From Saprospirales bacterium (GTDB lineage: Bacteria; Bacteroidota; Bacteroidia; Chitinophagales; Saprospiraceae): DNA of 64,000 bases. The notes beneath the pieces were generated by a model that saw nothing but the letters and a program-made list of their open reading frames with translations, was not told the origin of the DNA and searched no databases. Both the position numbers and the translations under genes were made by a program. Below are positions 42,150 through 51,670 of this stretch, one piece after another (the stretch's first letter is position 1; every line of letters begins with the position of its first letter). Location: NCBI GenBank assembly GCA_016719895.1, contig JADJYG010000015.1, positions 1 to 64,000 on the forward strand, written 5' to 3'.

Positions 42150-43016
42150 CTACAGGGCATCCATAGCTGCCAGACCCGACGAATTAAGGTCGGGTAATAC
42201 TTCTTCCCGTTTGAGCGTATAGATTTTGGATTCCCGTTCGGGAACCTTCAGCCTGGGACTCACCACGTCAAATTCGGTTTCGTCGTACTGGTATATTTGC
42301 CATGCTCCATTGGCGAACTCCAGTGCGGTCAGGTGTTCGATCCAATCGCCGCTGTTCATATACATCACCTGTTTGCCATTGCCAGCCGTTACCGCCCGCA
42401 TTTGCGGGCGGTGGATATGACCACAGACGACATAATCGTAGCCTTTTTCAGCCGCCAGTTGGATGGCCGTGTCTTCAAAGTCGGAAATATAACGCACAGC
42501 GCCTTTAACCGACTTTTTAATTTTGGAAGCAAACGAAACCGATGCAAACCCGAAAAGCCGGCGTATGCCATTGATGGTTCGGTTGATCCGGATCAGCAGG
42601 TCATAACCTTCACCGCCCAGGCGGGCCAGCCAGCGGGCGCGTTGAATGCTGGCGTCAAAAACGTCGCCGTGAAACACCCAGTGTGTTTTTCCGTCGAGCT
42701 GAAATACCAGTTTATTGCGCAGGTGTACCAAGCCAAACGACAACTCGCCGAACTTGCGCAACAAATCGTCGTGATTTCCGGTGAGATAGTACACCTTGGT
42801 GCCATTGACCGCCATTTTCATAATGCGGCGAACCACTTCCAGGTGTTCCTTCGGGAAATAGCTTTTTTTGAAATACCAGATGTCGAAAATATCGCCATTG
42901 AGTACCAGGGTGCGGGGGTTGATGCTGCGCAAATAGTTGTGCAATTCGCGGGCGTGGCAACCGTAAGTACCCAAATGAATGTCCGACAGTACGACAATTT
43001 CCAAATCGCGTCTCAT
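42150..43016 (-). CDS. LpxH-like metallophosphatase (UDP-2,3-diacylglucosamine diphosphatase type)
   Basis: 288 aa. Seen: the dinuclear metal motifs VLSDIHLGTYGC (DxH), LVLNGDIFDIW (GDxxD), YYLTGNHDDLL (GNHD), FHGDVFD and VVCGHIHRPQ (GHxH). This set is typical of LpxH-like phosphatases that form lipid X, and the length is near the family's upper range. Whether it acts on lipid A precursors or another phospho-substrate is not settled. A long hairpin lies 41 bases before its start codon. Confidence 0.9.
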   Translation of the reverse strand: MRRDLEIVVLSDIHLGTYGCHARELHNYLRSINPRTLVLNGDIFDIWYFKKSYFPKEHLEVVRRIMKMAVNGTKVYYLTGNHDDLLRKFGELSFGLVHLRNKLVFQLDGKTHWVFHGDVFDASIQRARWLARLGGEGYDLLIRINRTINGIRRLFGFASVSFASKIKKSVKGAVRYISDFEDTAIQLAAEKGYDYVVCGHIHRPQMRAVTAGNGKQVMYMNSGDWIEHLTALEFANGAWQIYQYDETEFDVVSPRLKVPERESKIYTLKREEVLPDLNSSGLAAMDAL

Positions 43017-43045
43017 ATTCTACCGGCTCGTATATTTAATGTGAC

Positions 43046-43200
43046 AATAATCAAAAGCCCGCGCCGAAAGAGCATCTCATTCAGAAAAGACCGGAAGTGA
43101 AAGAGGGCGAGCGCCCTTACTTCCGAATAGAGCGACCGAAAAAGGAATGAGTATGTGGTATGGCGCGGGTAAAAATGCATTTTCCTTTGTTGGTTTAGAC
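43046..43200 (-). ncRNA. Long nested hairpin, candidate 6S-type RNA or gene leader
   Basis: Four nested stems within 43058-43169: CCCGCGCC/GGCGCGGG (8 bp), CTCATTC/GAATGAG (7 bp), CGGAAGT/ACTTCCG (7 bp) and an inner AGGGC/GCCCT-type stem (6 pairs with a wobble, loop of four), separated by internal loops. A minus-strand -7 box TACCTTTG (43205-43212) precedes it, so the transcript would run minus. The rod with an internal bubble resembles 6S RNA, which is known in Bacteroidota (6S-Flavo). A 5' leader of the LpxH-like gene is an alternative. Confidence 0.4.
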
Positions 43201-43204
43201 GATA

Positions 43205-43212
43205 CAAAGGTA
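43205..43212 (-). promoter_or_regulatory. -7 box upstream of the nested hairpin
   Basis: CAAAGGTA on the plus strand reads TACCTTTG on minus, an exact TAnnTTTG match. The transcript would begin near 43198. No TTG lies at the optimum distance. Confidence 0.4.
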
Positions 43213-43256
43213 ACCTCGCGCCAGAGGAGGGGTGTTAAGCCAATATAAAGTTAGTA

Positions 43257-44540
43257 TTACGTTTTCTGGTGTTTCTTTTTAGCTGCCGGGAATAAAATAT
43301 TGTTGAGAATCAGGCGATAGCCCGGCGAGGTAGGGTGCAGGGCCAGGTCGGTGGGCGGGTCGCCGACGTAGTGTTTATAGTCCTCCGGATCGTGGCCGCC
43401 GTAATAGGTCCAAAACCCAAAGCCATAGGTGCCGTGGATATAGCGCGCTTCGTTGGCCGCTTTGTTTTCGCCCATGATCAGAACGGTGGGCTTGATCGTC
43501 GGTTTTAAAAATGCCGTACTTTGGCCCATAAACCCTTTTACGGTGCGCGTATGGCATTGCGTGAGCATAGTGGGTACGGGGTCCCATTTGGCAGAAAAAT
43601 CGAACAGGGTGAAATAGTCTTGTTCGGGGTTGACGCCCCGGCCCAGGTTATGGTCTATCGTCGAGTGCTCGTAGGTGAGGGGGTCACGAATAAGTTGGAA
43701 ATTATAAAACGCAAGGGTTCTGGAAAAGTCGAGTTTGCTTTGCGCATTGGGGTCGGCGCCATCGCCGTCGTACATTTCGGCACAAATATCGATACCTTCG
43801 GCAGCCAGGGCAATGTCGTAGGTATCGGTAGCAGAACACATGGCGAACATAAATCCGCCGCCCGAAACGTATTCGGCAATTTTTTTGGCTACGGCGTGCT
43901 TCAGTTGGCTGACCTTGCTGAATCCGTTTTCGCGGGCCAGGGTTTCCATCAGGCGCACGTGTTCGCGGTACCAGGGCTGGTTGCTCTGGCTGCCATAAAA
44001 TTTGCCGTATTGGCCCGTAAAGTCTTCGTGGTGGAGGTGCAGCCAATCGTATTCCAACAATTCTCCTTGCAACACTTCGGTGTCATACACGATATCATAC
44101 GGTATTTCGGCGTAGGTCAGCACCAGGGTAACGGCGTCGTCCCAGGGCTGAATCACCTCGCCTTTTTCGTTTTTATCGGGGGTATAAACGGCTATTTTCG
44201 GCGCTTTTTCCAGTTTGATTACATCCATGTTGACCTCCGGATTCAGGATTTCATTCTGGATGGCTGCAAACTGGGCATCGGCAATGATTTCAAAGCTCAC
44301 ATCGCGCGTTTTGCACTCCCGGCCGAAAACAGGCGTGTATGGGAAAGCAAAACTGCCGCCGCGGTAGTTGAGCAGCCAATAACATTCTACTCCTTGCGAC
44401 AAAACCCAGTAGGTAATGCCATAAGCTTTCAGGTGATTCCGCTGGCTGTTTTCATCCATCGGAAGGAGCATATAACTGGCGCGCAGGGAAGAAACCGCGC
44501 TGGTCAGTAAAATAAACGCAAAAACGAAACGACGTATCAT
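43257..44540 (-). CDS. Secreted protein of the Bacteroidota 'asparagine synthetase B' misannotated family
   Basis: 427 aa from ATG (MIRRFVFAFILL). Seen: signal peptide, then the family-wide patterns HLKAYGITYWVLSQGVECYWLLNYRGGSF (about residues 35-63), DAVTLVLTYAEIPYDIVYD, YDWLHLHHEDFTGQYGKF, AMCSATDTYDIALAAEGIDIC and YRLILNNILFPAAKKK. Databases call these asparagine synthetase B, but there is no glutaminase cysteine or ATP-pyrophosphatase motif. The central part resembles GATase-like DUF4159 folds. The function is unknown. Divergent from the cyclase gene. Confidence 0.82.
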   Translation of the reverse strand: MIRRFVFAFILLTSAVSSLRASYMLLPMDENSQRNHLKAYGITYWVLSQGVECYWLLNYRGGSFAFPYTPVFGRECKTRDVSFEIIADAQFAAIQNEILNPEVNMDVIKLEKAPKIAVYTPDKNEKGEVIQPWDDAVTLVLTYAEIPYDIVYDTEVLQGELLEYDWLHLHHEDFTGQYGKFYGSQSNQPWYREHVRLMETLARENGFSKVSQLKHAVAKKIAEYVSGGGFMFAMCSATDTYDIALAAEGIDICAEMYDGDGADPNAQSKLDFSRTLAFYNFQLIRDPLTYEHSTIDHNLGRGVNPEQDYFTLFDFSAKWDPVPTMLTQCHTRTVKGFMGQSTAFLKPTIKPTVLIMGENKAANEARYIHGTYGFGFWTYYGGHDPEDYKHYVGDPPTDLALHPTSPGYRLILNNILFPAAKKKHQKT

Positions 44541-44745
44541 GAGCGAGGTTAAATGTGTTACGGATCGGCCGCCGGCGGTGAAAAACGTTTTGATGAGTTC
44601 AATGAAACGAACTTCCGCATAAAAAGGTTTTTCCGGCAAGTTAAAGTCTGCCAGGAAGGGTAAAATTACGCAGAATTGGCGGCTACGCCGAAAAAACCGG
44701 CATGTTGCCGCTGTAACCATTCCAACGCCGTATTTTCCCCTCGAA

Positions 44746-46839
44746 ATGACGCACCTGCATTTTTTTCCCGTCCATTCCCTGTCCGCACTGCTGCTGAGCA
44801 TGTGCGGGTTGCTTTGCCGGCCGGCGGCGCAGGCGCAGGTCGCAGCTCCGCTGGATACGCAGCGCGTCATTACGCTGACCGACGAAGCCTGGGCAATCAA
44901 TGAGACCCAGACCGATGTGGCAGCCGCCCGCCTTCAGGAGGCTATTGCGCTGGCGCAGCGGATAAAATTTGTACGCGGGGAGGCCATCGCCTGGAATGGG
45001 TTGGGGGTTGTGGAAGAAATTCGCGGCAACTTCGACCAGGCGCGCCGGCATTATCAAAAAGCCCTCGACTTGCGCCGCCGCCTGGGCAACAAACAGGACA
45101 TCGGTTCCTCGCTGAATAACCTTGGGGTGCTTTTTGAAATGATCGGCCGCTTTGATTCCGCCCTTGTTTTTCACCGGGAAAATCTCGCCATCCAGGAACA
45201 ACTGGCCGACACCCTGCGCATTGCCAGGGCGCAATTTAACATTGCAGGCGCTTACCAGGAGATGGGCCTCTATACCGAAGCGCAAGGTTATTTATACGAT
45301 GCCCGCAGGATTCTGGAAGCCCGGAAGGACCTCGACGGCACGGCCAAAGTGTATGCGCAACTGGGTCATATCCGGTTTGAACTGGACCGCTATGCCGAAG
45401 CGCGCGACTGGTATGCCCGCGAACTGGCTATCCGCGAACAACTGGACGATCCTGCCCGCCTCGCAGAGGCCCTTACCGACTATGCCAACGCCCTGGACGA
45501 GCTCGATTCGTCCCAAACGGCCGTTGCTTACTACTTGCGTGCGCTCGAACTCTGGAAGCAACTGGACGACCGGCCCGGGCAAGCCAACGTATTTATCAAC
45601 CTTGGCGACGCGCTCAAACACAGCGGCTTTTACCGGCAAGCGCTTCAGTACCTCCGGCAGGCCGAAACGATCTGTCTGGAGTTCGACGATAAACTCGGGC
45701 TTATGGAAGTGTACAATACGATCGGCGATGTTTATTATCGCAATAACAACCTGCAAAATTCCTTGCAGTTTGTTCGAAAATACTACCGGATCGCACAGGA
45801 GACGAAGGACAACAAGTATATCCAGGGAGCGCTGAAAGACTTTGCGGAGGTATATGCCGCCATGGGCAATTTTAGCAAGGCCTACGACTACCGCGTGCAG
45901 TACGATGAGTTTCGGTACAAAAATTTAAATGAAAGAATCAGCGCTGAATTTGCCCGGAAAGAAGCGTTGTTTGAAGACGACAAAAGAAAACGCCAGATTG
46001 AACGCCGGATTGAACGCCAGCAAACGGACATAAAAATCCAGGAAGCCGAACTGGCCAAATCAACTACCCGGCAGTATGCTTTGCTCGGCGGCGCTCTGGC
46101 CTTGCTGGTACTGGTGGCCTTGCTTTTCAGCCGCAACCGCCTGCGCGCCCGGGCCAACCGCGAACTGGCGGCCAAAAACATCGCCATCGAGCGCGAGCGC
46201 GAGCGCGCCGACGCGCTCCTGACCAATATCCTGCCGGCTGCCACGGCCGCCGAACTCAAGGCGAATGCCCGCGTTAAACCCGAGCGCTACGAATCGGTTA
46301 CCGTAATGTTTACCGATTTCCGGGGGTTTACCAAAATTGCCGAACAGGTGTCCTTTGAGGTGTTGATTGCCGAGTTAAATGAATGTTTCAGCCTGTTCGA
46401 CGATATCGTGCTGGAGCACGGTCTGGAAAAAATCAAAACGATCGGCGACGCTTATATGTGTGCAGGCGGCCTGCCCAGGCCCAATACCACGCACCCGCAG
46501 GATGTGGTGCGGGCGGCAATAGCCATGCAGTGCCGGCTGCAAACCCTGATGCGGCAAAAACAAGCCCAGGGCAAACCGGTGTTTGAAATGCGGATCGGAA
46601 TTCACACCGGCCCCGTAGTAGCCGGCGTGGTGGGCAGCCATAAATTTGCCTACGATATTTGGGGGGATACGGTGAATACGGCAGCCCGTTTGGAACAAGG
46701 CAGCGAATCGCACAAGATTAATATTTCCGAAACGACGTACTTGCGCGTGAAAGACCAGTTTGCGTGCAGCTACCGCGGCCGGCTGGCGGCCAAGAGCAAA
46801 GGCGATATTGCGATGTATTTTGTTGAATATTCGTGTTGA
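44746..46839 (+). CDS. TPR-containing adenylate cyclase, membrane-bound
   Basis: 697 aa. Seen: signal peptide (residues 1-28, ending AQAQ), at least eight TPR repeats (about residues 60-390, such as GNFDQARRHYQKALDLRRRL), a coiled coil, one membrane helix (YALLGGALALLVLVALLF, about 445-463), a second coiled coil and a class III cyclase domain (about 520-695). Catalytic features: metal-binding D in MFTDFRGFT, D in KIKTIGDAYMCAGG (K and later D of YDIWGDTVNTAARLE indicate adenylate rather than guanylate specificity), and N/R in VNTAARLE. TPRs face the periplasm and probably sense a protein partner (inference). Confidence 0.93.
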   Translation: MTHLHFFPVHSLSALLLSMCGLLCRPAAQAQVAAPLDTQRVITLTDEAWAINETQTDVAAARLQEAIALAQRIKFVRGEAIAWNGLGVVEEIRGNFDQARRHYQKALDLRRRLGNKQDIGSSLNNLGVLFEMIGRFDSALVFHRENLAIQEQLADTLRIARAQFNIAGAYQEMGLYTEAQGYLYDARRILEARKDLDGTAKVYAQLGHIRFELDRYAEARDWYARELAIREQLDDPARLAEALTDYANALDELDSSQTAVAYYLRALELWKQLDDRPGQANVFINLGDALKHSGFYRQALQYLRQAETICLEFDDKLGLMEVYNTIGDVYYRNNNLQNSLQFVRKYYRIAQETKDNKYIQGALKDFAEVYAAMGNFSKAYDYRVQYDEFRYKNLNERISAEFARKEALFEDDKRKRQIERRIERQQTDIKIQEAELAKSTTRQYALLGGALALLVLVALLFSRNRLRARANRELAAKNIAIERERERADALLTNILPAATAAELKANARVKPERYESVTVMFTDFRGFTKIAEQVSFEVLIAELNECFSLFDDIVLEHGLEKIKTIGDAYMCAGGLPRPNTTHPQDVVRAAIAMQCRLQTLMRQKQAQGKPVFEMRIGIHTGPVVAGVVGSHKFAYDIWGDTVNTAARLEQGSESHKINISETTYLRVKDQFACSYRGRLAAKSKGDIAMYFVEYSC

Positions 46840-46854
46840 GGCCGCGGCATCCGG

Positions 46855-47904
46855 CTAAAATCCGAGGGTTGCAAACACTGGATAGTGGTCCGACACCGAG
46901 CCCCGCGCCACCCGGCAACCATAGGTTTTGAGGACTGGGTCAGTAAGTACATAATCGATGCGCAGCAGGGGGACGGCGCCAGCAAACGTGGTGCCGATTC
47001 CGAAGCCCCGTTCGCGGAACGTATCGTTGAGGCCTTCCGAGAGCCGGTCGTACACGTATGAATTGGGGGTATCGTTGAAATCGCCGCAGAGGATGACCGG
47101 GTGCGCGCAGGCCGCCAGCAGTTCGCGGAGTTTTTCGGCCTGGCCGGCGCGTATTTGGGTGGCGCTGCCCACTTTGCGCACTACTTTTTTTATTTCCTGC
47201 CAGGTTTCTTCTTTTTGCAGGTTGGGTTCTTCCAGCACGCGTTCGGTATCGTAGGTGACTTTGTTGGATTGCAGGTGCACGTTATACACCCGCACGATGT
47301 GTTTGCCGATCCGGATGTCGGCCCAGATGGAGGCATTTTCCGGCTGGCCGAAGGGTACCTGGCCGCCGCGGAGGATGGGATACCGGCTGAGGATGGAGGA
47401 ACCGCCCCGGTTGAGGTCAAACCGGTATGGGTATGCCATTTTTTCACCCATTTTTCTGCTAAACTTCAATCCGGTTTCCTGCAGGCAGAGAATATCCGGG
47501 TCGCCCTGGTCTGTAAGAAACCGGATATAACCGGCATAGATACGGCTCCATTCGCCGTCTTCTAAATGAATGCCGCGAAATATACCGCCCAAGTTGTGGG
47601 TAGCCAACACGAAGGCGTTTTCGGGTGTCTGATCCTTTCCGGCGTTAAACCCGACGAATCCGCTCACGTATTGCCAGCCGAACAGGATGATGCCCAGGTG
47701 ATACAAGGCAAAGCGGTGCACCCGGGCTCCCCAAACCAGTAATAGCGCCAGGTTAGCCAACAACCACCAGGGGAACGCCGTTCCGAAAAAGGCCAGCCAG
47801 CGGAACAGGGCAGGGTTGACATAAGGCGCCAGGTACGACAGGAAGGTCAGCACGATGACCCCCGCGCTAATAATCTTCAGCGAATGTTTAAAAAGGCGGC
47901 GCAT
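46855..47904 (-). CDS. Membrane-anchored endonuclease/exonuclease/phosphatase family protein
   Basis: 349 aa. Seen: three N-terminal hydrophobic segments up to about residue 85, then an EEP domain with ATHNLGGIFRG, CLQETGLKFSRKMG, RVYNVHLQSNKV, HPVILCGDFNDTPNSYVYD and a terminal SDHYPVFATLGF, giving the metal-binding E, catalytic H and D/N residues. Substrate unknown (phosphodiester or phospholipid). Last of a same-strand block mutL-rhomboid-rhomboid-EEP, a common order in Bacteroidota. Confidence 0.92.
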   Translation of the reverse strand: MRRLFKHSLKIISAGVIVLTFLSYLAPYVNPALFRWLAFFGTAFPWWLLANLALLLVWGARVHRFALYHLGIILFGWQYVSGFVGFNAGKDQTPENAFVLATHNLGGIFRGIHLEDGEWSRIYAGYIRFLTDQGDPDILCLQETGLKFSRKMGEKMAYPYRFDLNRGGSSILSRYPILRGGQVPFGQPENASIWADIRIGKHIVRVYNVHLQSNKVTYDTERVLEEPNLQKEETWQEIKKVVRKVGSATQIRAGQAEKLRELLAACAHPVILCGDFNDTPNSYVYDRLSEGLNDTFRERGFGIGTTFAGAVPLLRIDYVLTDPVLKTYGCRVARGSVSDHYPVFATLGF

Positions 47905-47928
47905 ACTTAAGTGGCGGTGGCTATGCCA

Positions 47929-48861
47929 CTATTTCTTGCTGGCGTTGTATAAAAACTCTTTTTCTTCGGCGCTCAGGCTTTCATAACCGGATGCTTTGAT
48001 CTTTTCGAGGATGGCATCGAGGCGTTCCTGGTACGACGGCGAGGATTGGTCCTGTGGCGCCCGGCCGCCTTTTGTAGCGCTAAAAGGGCCGGTAAATGCT
48101 TTTTGCGGCTTGCGTTTGAGCCGGGGCGTCGAACGGTTGCCCAAGGAAAACCACGAGAGGATGCGGTCGAGCAGGCGGTTGACCGGATCGGCCCAATCGT
48201 GCCCGTCGCGCAGCCGGTATACAAAGAGGCAGCCCATGGCGAACCCGCCGAGGTGAGCAACATGGCCGCCGGAGTTGTATTTATTGGCTACGCCAATCAG
48301 GTCGAACAGGAGCAGCACCAGTACGATGTATTTGACTTTCACTTCGCCCAACAGAAACAGGCGCACCCGGTAGTCGGGCGCCAGGATCAATGCCGCACCC
48401 GCCAGCGCCATCACGGCGCCGGAAGCGCCCAGGGCATAGGAGCCAACGTAGGGCGCAAACTGGGCGGAAGCCATAAACATGAGTCCGCCGAAGAGGCCTC
48501 CCAGCAAGTAAATCGGCAAAATGCGCCGGTCGCCGATCAAGTCGCTTACGATCACGCCGAACAGGTACAGGCCGATGATGTTGTTCAGCACATGCCAGAA
48601 ATTTTCGTGCAGAAACATATGTGTGACGGGCGACCAGGGTTGGAACAACAGGGTGCGCCCCGATGCCGGTATGCACAACCATTGCAAGCCTTCCCACAAG
48701 GCTATCGATGCGTTGTCCGGGCCTTTTGCAATCAGCAAAAGCAGGAAGACCAGATTCACCGCGATAAAAATGCCGAAATTGATGATCACCAGGCGCGTCA
48801 CCATGTTTCCAATCCGGAATGCATGCCGGATATCATCCCATATAGATCCGAAGAGTGCCAT
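47929..48861 (-). CDS. Rhomboid family intramembrane serine protease
   Basis: 310 aa. Seen: six or more hydrophobic segments, the catalytic serine in YALGASGAVMALAGAAL (GxSG) and the histidine in GGHVAHLGGFAMG, plus HENFWHVLNNIIGLYLFG. The C-terminal cytoplasmic 90 residues are basic and end in an acidic helix (ASGYESLSAEEKEFLYNA), a small domain seen in Bacteroidota rhomboids. It cleaves membrane-embedded segments of unknown substrates. 19 bases separate it from the second rhomboid gene. Confidence 0.94.
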   Translation of the reverse strand: MALFGSIWDDIRHAFRIGNMVTRLVIINFGIFIAVNLVFLLLLIAKGPDNASIALWEGLQWLCIPASGRTLLFQPWSPVTHMFLHENFWHVLNNIIGLYLFGVIVSDLIGDRRILPIYLLGGLFGGLMFMASAQFAPYVGSYALGASGAVMALAGAALILAPDYRVRLFLLGEVKVKYIVLVLLLFDLIGVANKYNSGGHVAHLGGFAMGCLFVYRLRDGHDWADPVNRLLDRILSWFSLGNRSTPRLKRKPQKAFTGPFSATKGGRAPQDQSSPSYQERLDAILEKIKASGYESLSAEEKEFLYNASKK

Positions 48862-48880
48862 AACACCAGGAAATTAAATT

Positions 48881-49549
48881 TTATCTGAACCGAAAACGGT
48901 ACCAATACATAATGATCGCAAAGCCGAATAACGCCCCGCCCAGGTGTGCAAAATGCGCGACGCCGGAAGAAGCCCCGCGCACCCCGTAAAAGAGTTCGAG
49001 AACGGCCATGATCAACACAAAGTATTTTGCTTTAAGCGATACCGGAGGAAACAACAGGCTGATCACTTGGTTGGGAAACAAATAAGCAAACGCTACATAC
49101 ACACCAAAAATAGCGCCGGAAGCGCCCAGCATGGCGCCGTTCCAATCCTGCGGCCGGATACCGGCCTGCTCCAGCTCCCACCATTGCACGCCCATGTGCA
49201 GCGCAAAGGCGCCGAGACCGCAAAACAAGTAGTAAAACAAAAACCGCTTGTGCCCCCACACCATTTCGACCATGGGTCCGAAAAAATACAACGACAACAT
49301 GTTGAACGCCAGGTGCCCCAGGTCGCCGTGCATAAACATGTGGGTTACGACCTGGAACGGCCTGAAATGTTCCGACCCCGGTATATACACCGCCAGGATC
49401 AGCCGGCCGAGGTTGGCGTATTCATGGTCGACCGGGTTCCAGGCTTCGCTTCCGAGCAGCGCGTACGAACCGATAAACATCAGTGCATTCAGGATGATCA
49501 GGTGGCGCACAACGCCGGTAAACGGTTGGTAGAACTGGAAATAGGACAT
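48881..49549 (-). CDS. Rhomboid family intramembrane serine protease
   Basis: 222 aa. Seen: the conserved MFMHGDLGHLAFNMLSLYFFG, the catalytic serine in MLGASGAIFGVY and histidine in VAHFAHLGGALFGF, with six hydrophobic segments. Paralogue of the adjacent rhomboid but without the C-terminal extension. The pair next to mutL is a recurrent arrangement. Start MSYFQFYQPFTG. Confidence 0.94.
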   Translation of the reverse strand: MSYFQFYQPFTGVVRHLIILNALMFIGSYALLGSEAWNPVDHEYANLGRLILAVYIPGSEHFRPFQVVTHMFMHGDLGHLAFNMLSLYFFGPMVEMVWGHKRFLFYYLFCGLGAFALHMGVQWWELEQAGIRPQDWNGAMLGASGAIFGVYVAFAYLFPNQVISLLFPPVSLKAKYFVLIMAVLELFYGVRGASSGVAHFAHLGGALFGFAIIMYWYRFRFR

Positions 49550-49610
49550 TTTTCCGGATGCAGGATAAAGATGAGTGGCTGGGTGGCTGGACGGTGGCGG
49601 TCAGGAGGGG

Positions 49611-51497
49611 TTATAATTGGAACCGCTTTTGCAATTCGTCCAATTCGAAGGTTATAAAACAGGTGCGCCCGGCAGGGCTGCGAAACGGTGCGGAGCAGGC
49701 GAACAGGTGGTCGATCAAGTCCTGCATTTCCAACACGCTGAGTGGCTGGCCGCGTTTGAGCGCCGCGCTGCGGGCCATGGACCGGGCGAGGTTTTCCTGC
49801 ACGCCCAGTTCCAGTTCCAGGTTGTTTTTATATTGTGTCAGCAGCCGTTCCAGCAGGATTTCTTCGGTTAAGCCCGATCCCATATCCGATGGTGCGCCGT
49901 GAATGATAAAGGTATTGCCCCCGAATTCGGCGATATCGAAGCCGAGCAGGTTTACTTCCGGCAGGATATCGCGCAGGAGCGCCGCGTCGGCCGGGGCCAG
50001 TTCGATTTTTTTGGGGAAAAGCGCTTGTTGTGTGGCCACGGGTTGCTGGCGCAGGGCATCCAGGTAGCGTTCGTACAAAATCCGTTCGCTGGCGGCCTGC
50101 TGGTCGATCAGGAGAAAGCCGGATTTGATCTGGCTGACGATGTATTGTCCGTGAATCTGGTACGGTTCTTTCTGGCCTTTGGAAAAAGAGCCGCTGTCGT
50201 CGTCCAGTTCGGCGGGTTGGCTGCCGGGCCAGCGCTCGGCGTTGGTTGGCGGCATATCGGCCGAGGCGCCGGAAGGCACGATGGATGGCTGAGCCTCCGT
50301 TTCGCCGGAGGCCTTGGAGTCGATCAAATCCAGCCCTTCATACAGGCGTTGCCAGTTGCGCAGGTTGGCGTCCGCCAGGCGGTCGGCCTGGGGCGGGGTA
50401 TAGTCGCGCACCGAGGCCGGGCGTTCGCCGCCGGGCCGCAGCACGGAAGTTTGAGCAGGCGAGCCCTGGAAAGCCGGCTCCTGCTCGAAGTCGAGCGAAG
50501 GGGTGATGCTGTGGGCGCCCAGGGCATGCCGCACGGTGACTTTCAGGTAGTTGTACACGAGTTTTTCATCGTCAAACTTGATCTCCTGCTTGGTAGGGTG
50601 CACATTGATATCGATACGGCCCGGTGCGATTTCCAGGAAAAGCACATACAGCGGGTAGGTTTCGGGCGGCAGGAGGTCTTCATACGCGCCCACCACGGCG
50701 TGGTGGAGGTAGTTGCTTTTGATAAAGCGTTTGTTGACGAAAAAGATTTGTTCGCCGCGCGTTTTTTTAAAATAGTCGGGCTTGCCGACAAAGCCGGTGA
50801 TTTTAAGGATATCCGTTTCTTCCTGTACCGGCACGAGCCTTTTATTGACGGCTTCGCCGAAAATTTTGACCACGCGCTGCCGGAGCTTACCCGGTGGCAG
50901 GTGAAATATTTCCTGGTCGTTCTGGTGCAGCGAAAAAAAGATATCGGGGTTGGCGATGGCGATGCGCTGGAATTCGTCGAGCACGTGGCGCATTTCCACG
51001 GGGTCGCTTTTCAGGAAATTGCGCCGGGCGGGTACGTTGAAAAACAGGTTTTTGACGGCAATACTGGTGCCCGTGGGCGCCTGGCAGGGTTCGTGAATTT
51101 TGAAAACCGTGTCTTCCACCACCACCCGGGTGCCGAGCTCGTCAATGGCGCGGCGGGTGCGCATTTCCACTTGGGCTACCGCGGCAATAGAGGCCAGCGC
51201 TTCGCCCCGGAAGCCCATGGTACGGATTTCAAACAGGTCTTTAGCTTCCCGTATTTTGGACGTGGCGTGCCGTTCGAAGCACATGCGGGCGTCGGTTTCC
51301 GACATACCGCAGCCGTCGTCCACCACCTGAACGAGCGTTTTGCCCGCGTCGCGAATAATAACTTTGAGTTGTGTAGCGCCGGCATCTATGGCGTTTTCCA
51401 TCAGTTCTTTAACCACCGAGGAGGGTCGTTGAACCACTTCCCCGGCAGCGATCTGATTGGCTACGCTTTCCGGCAATAACTGGATTACATTTGTCAT
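49611..51497 (-). CDS. mutL: DNA mismatch repair protein MutL
   Basis: 628 aa from ATG (MTNVIQLLPESV). It links MutS to downstream repair. Seen: GHKL ATPase motifs ELMENAIDAGAT, VDDGCGM and TMGFRGEALASI; the transducer region DINVHPTKQEIKF; and a C-terminal dimerisation domain from about residue 440. The endonuclease-type motif usually DQHAxxExxxxE reads DQQAASERILYE, so the histidine is glutamine, and the endonuclease activity is uncertain. A 26-residue upstream extension has no homology. Long linker (about residues 340-440) is rich in Pro/Glu. Confidence 0.96.
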   Translation of the reverse strand: MTNVIQLLPESVANQIAAGEVVQRPSSVVKELMENAIDAGATQLKVIIRDAGKTLVQVVDDGCGMSETDARMCFERHATSKIREAKDLFEIRTMGFRGEALASIAAVAQVEMRTRRAIDELGTRVVVEDTVFKIHEPCQAPTGTSIAVKNLFFNVPARRNFLKSDPVEMRHVLDEFQRIAIANPDIFFSLHQNDQEIFHLPPGKLRQRVVKIFGEAVNKRLVPVQEETDILKITGFVGKPDYFKKTRGEQIFFVNKRFIKSNYLHHAVVGAYEDLLPPETYPLYVLFLEIAPGRIDINVHPTKQEIKFDDEKLVYNYLKVTVRHALGAHSITPSLDFEQEPAFQGSPAQTSVLRPGGERPASVRDYTPPQADRLADANLRNWQRLYEGLDLIDSKASGETEAQPSIVPSGASADMPPTNAERWPGSQPAELDDDSGSFSKGQKEPYQIHGQYIVSQIKSGFLLIDQQAASERILYERYLDALRQQPVATQQALFPKKIELAPADAALLRDILPEVNLLGFDIAEFGGNTFIIHGAPSDMGSGLTEEILLERLLTQYKNNLELELGVQENLARSMARSAALKRGQPLSVLEMQDLIDHLFACSAPFRSPAGRTCFITFELDELQKRFQL

Positions 51498-51670
51498 AGC
51501 TCTGTGCCGGCGTCCGGGAGCGGGGCGGATACGCGCCGCCGATTGCGTTTGGGTCGGTATACGCCGGGTGTGCAAAGATACTTCATTTTTAGCAAGCCCG
51601 GTTTTTTGCGAAAAACAGTATTTTTTTGCCGGCGAATGTCCGGGGCTTTTTTTAAAACCATTCCGGATAA

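Noticed and set aside
43257..44540. Asparagine synthetase activity
   Set aside because: The family is so named in databases, but no N-terminal nucleophile cysteine or PP-loop motif is present.
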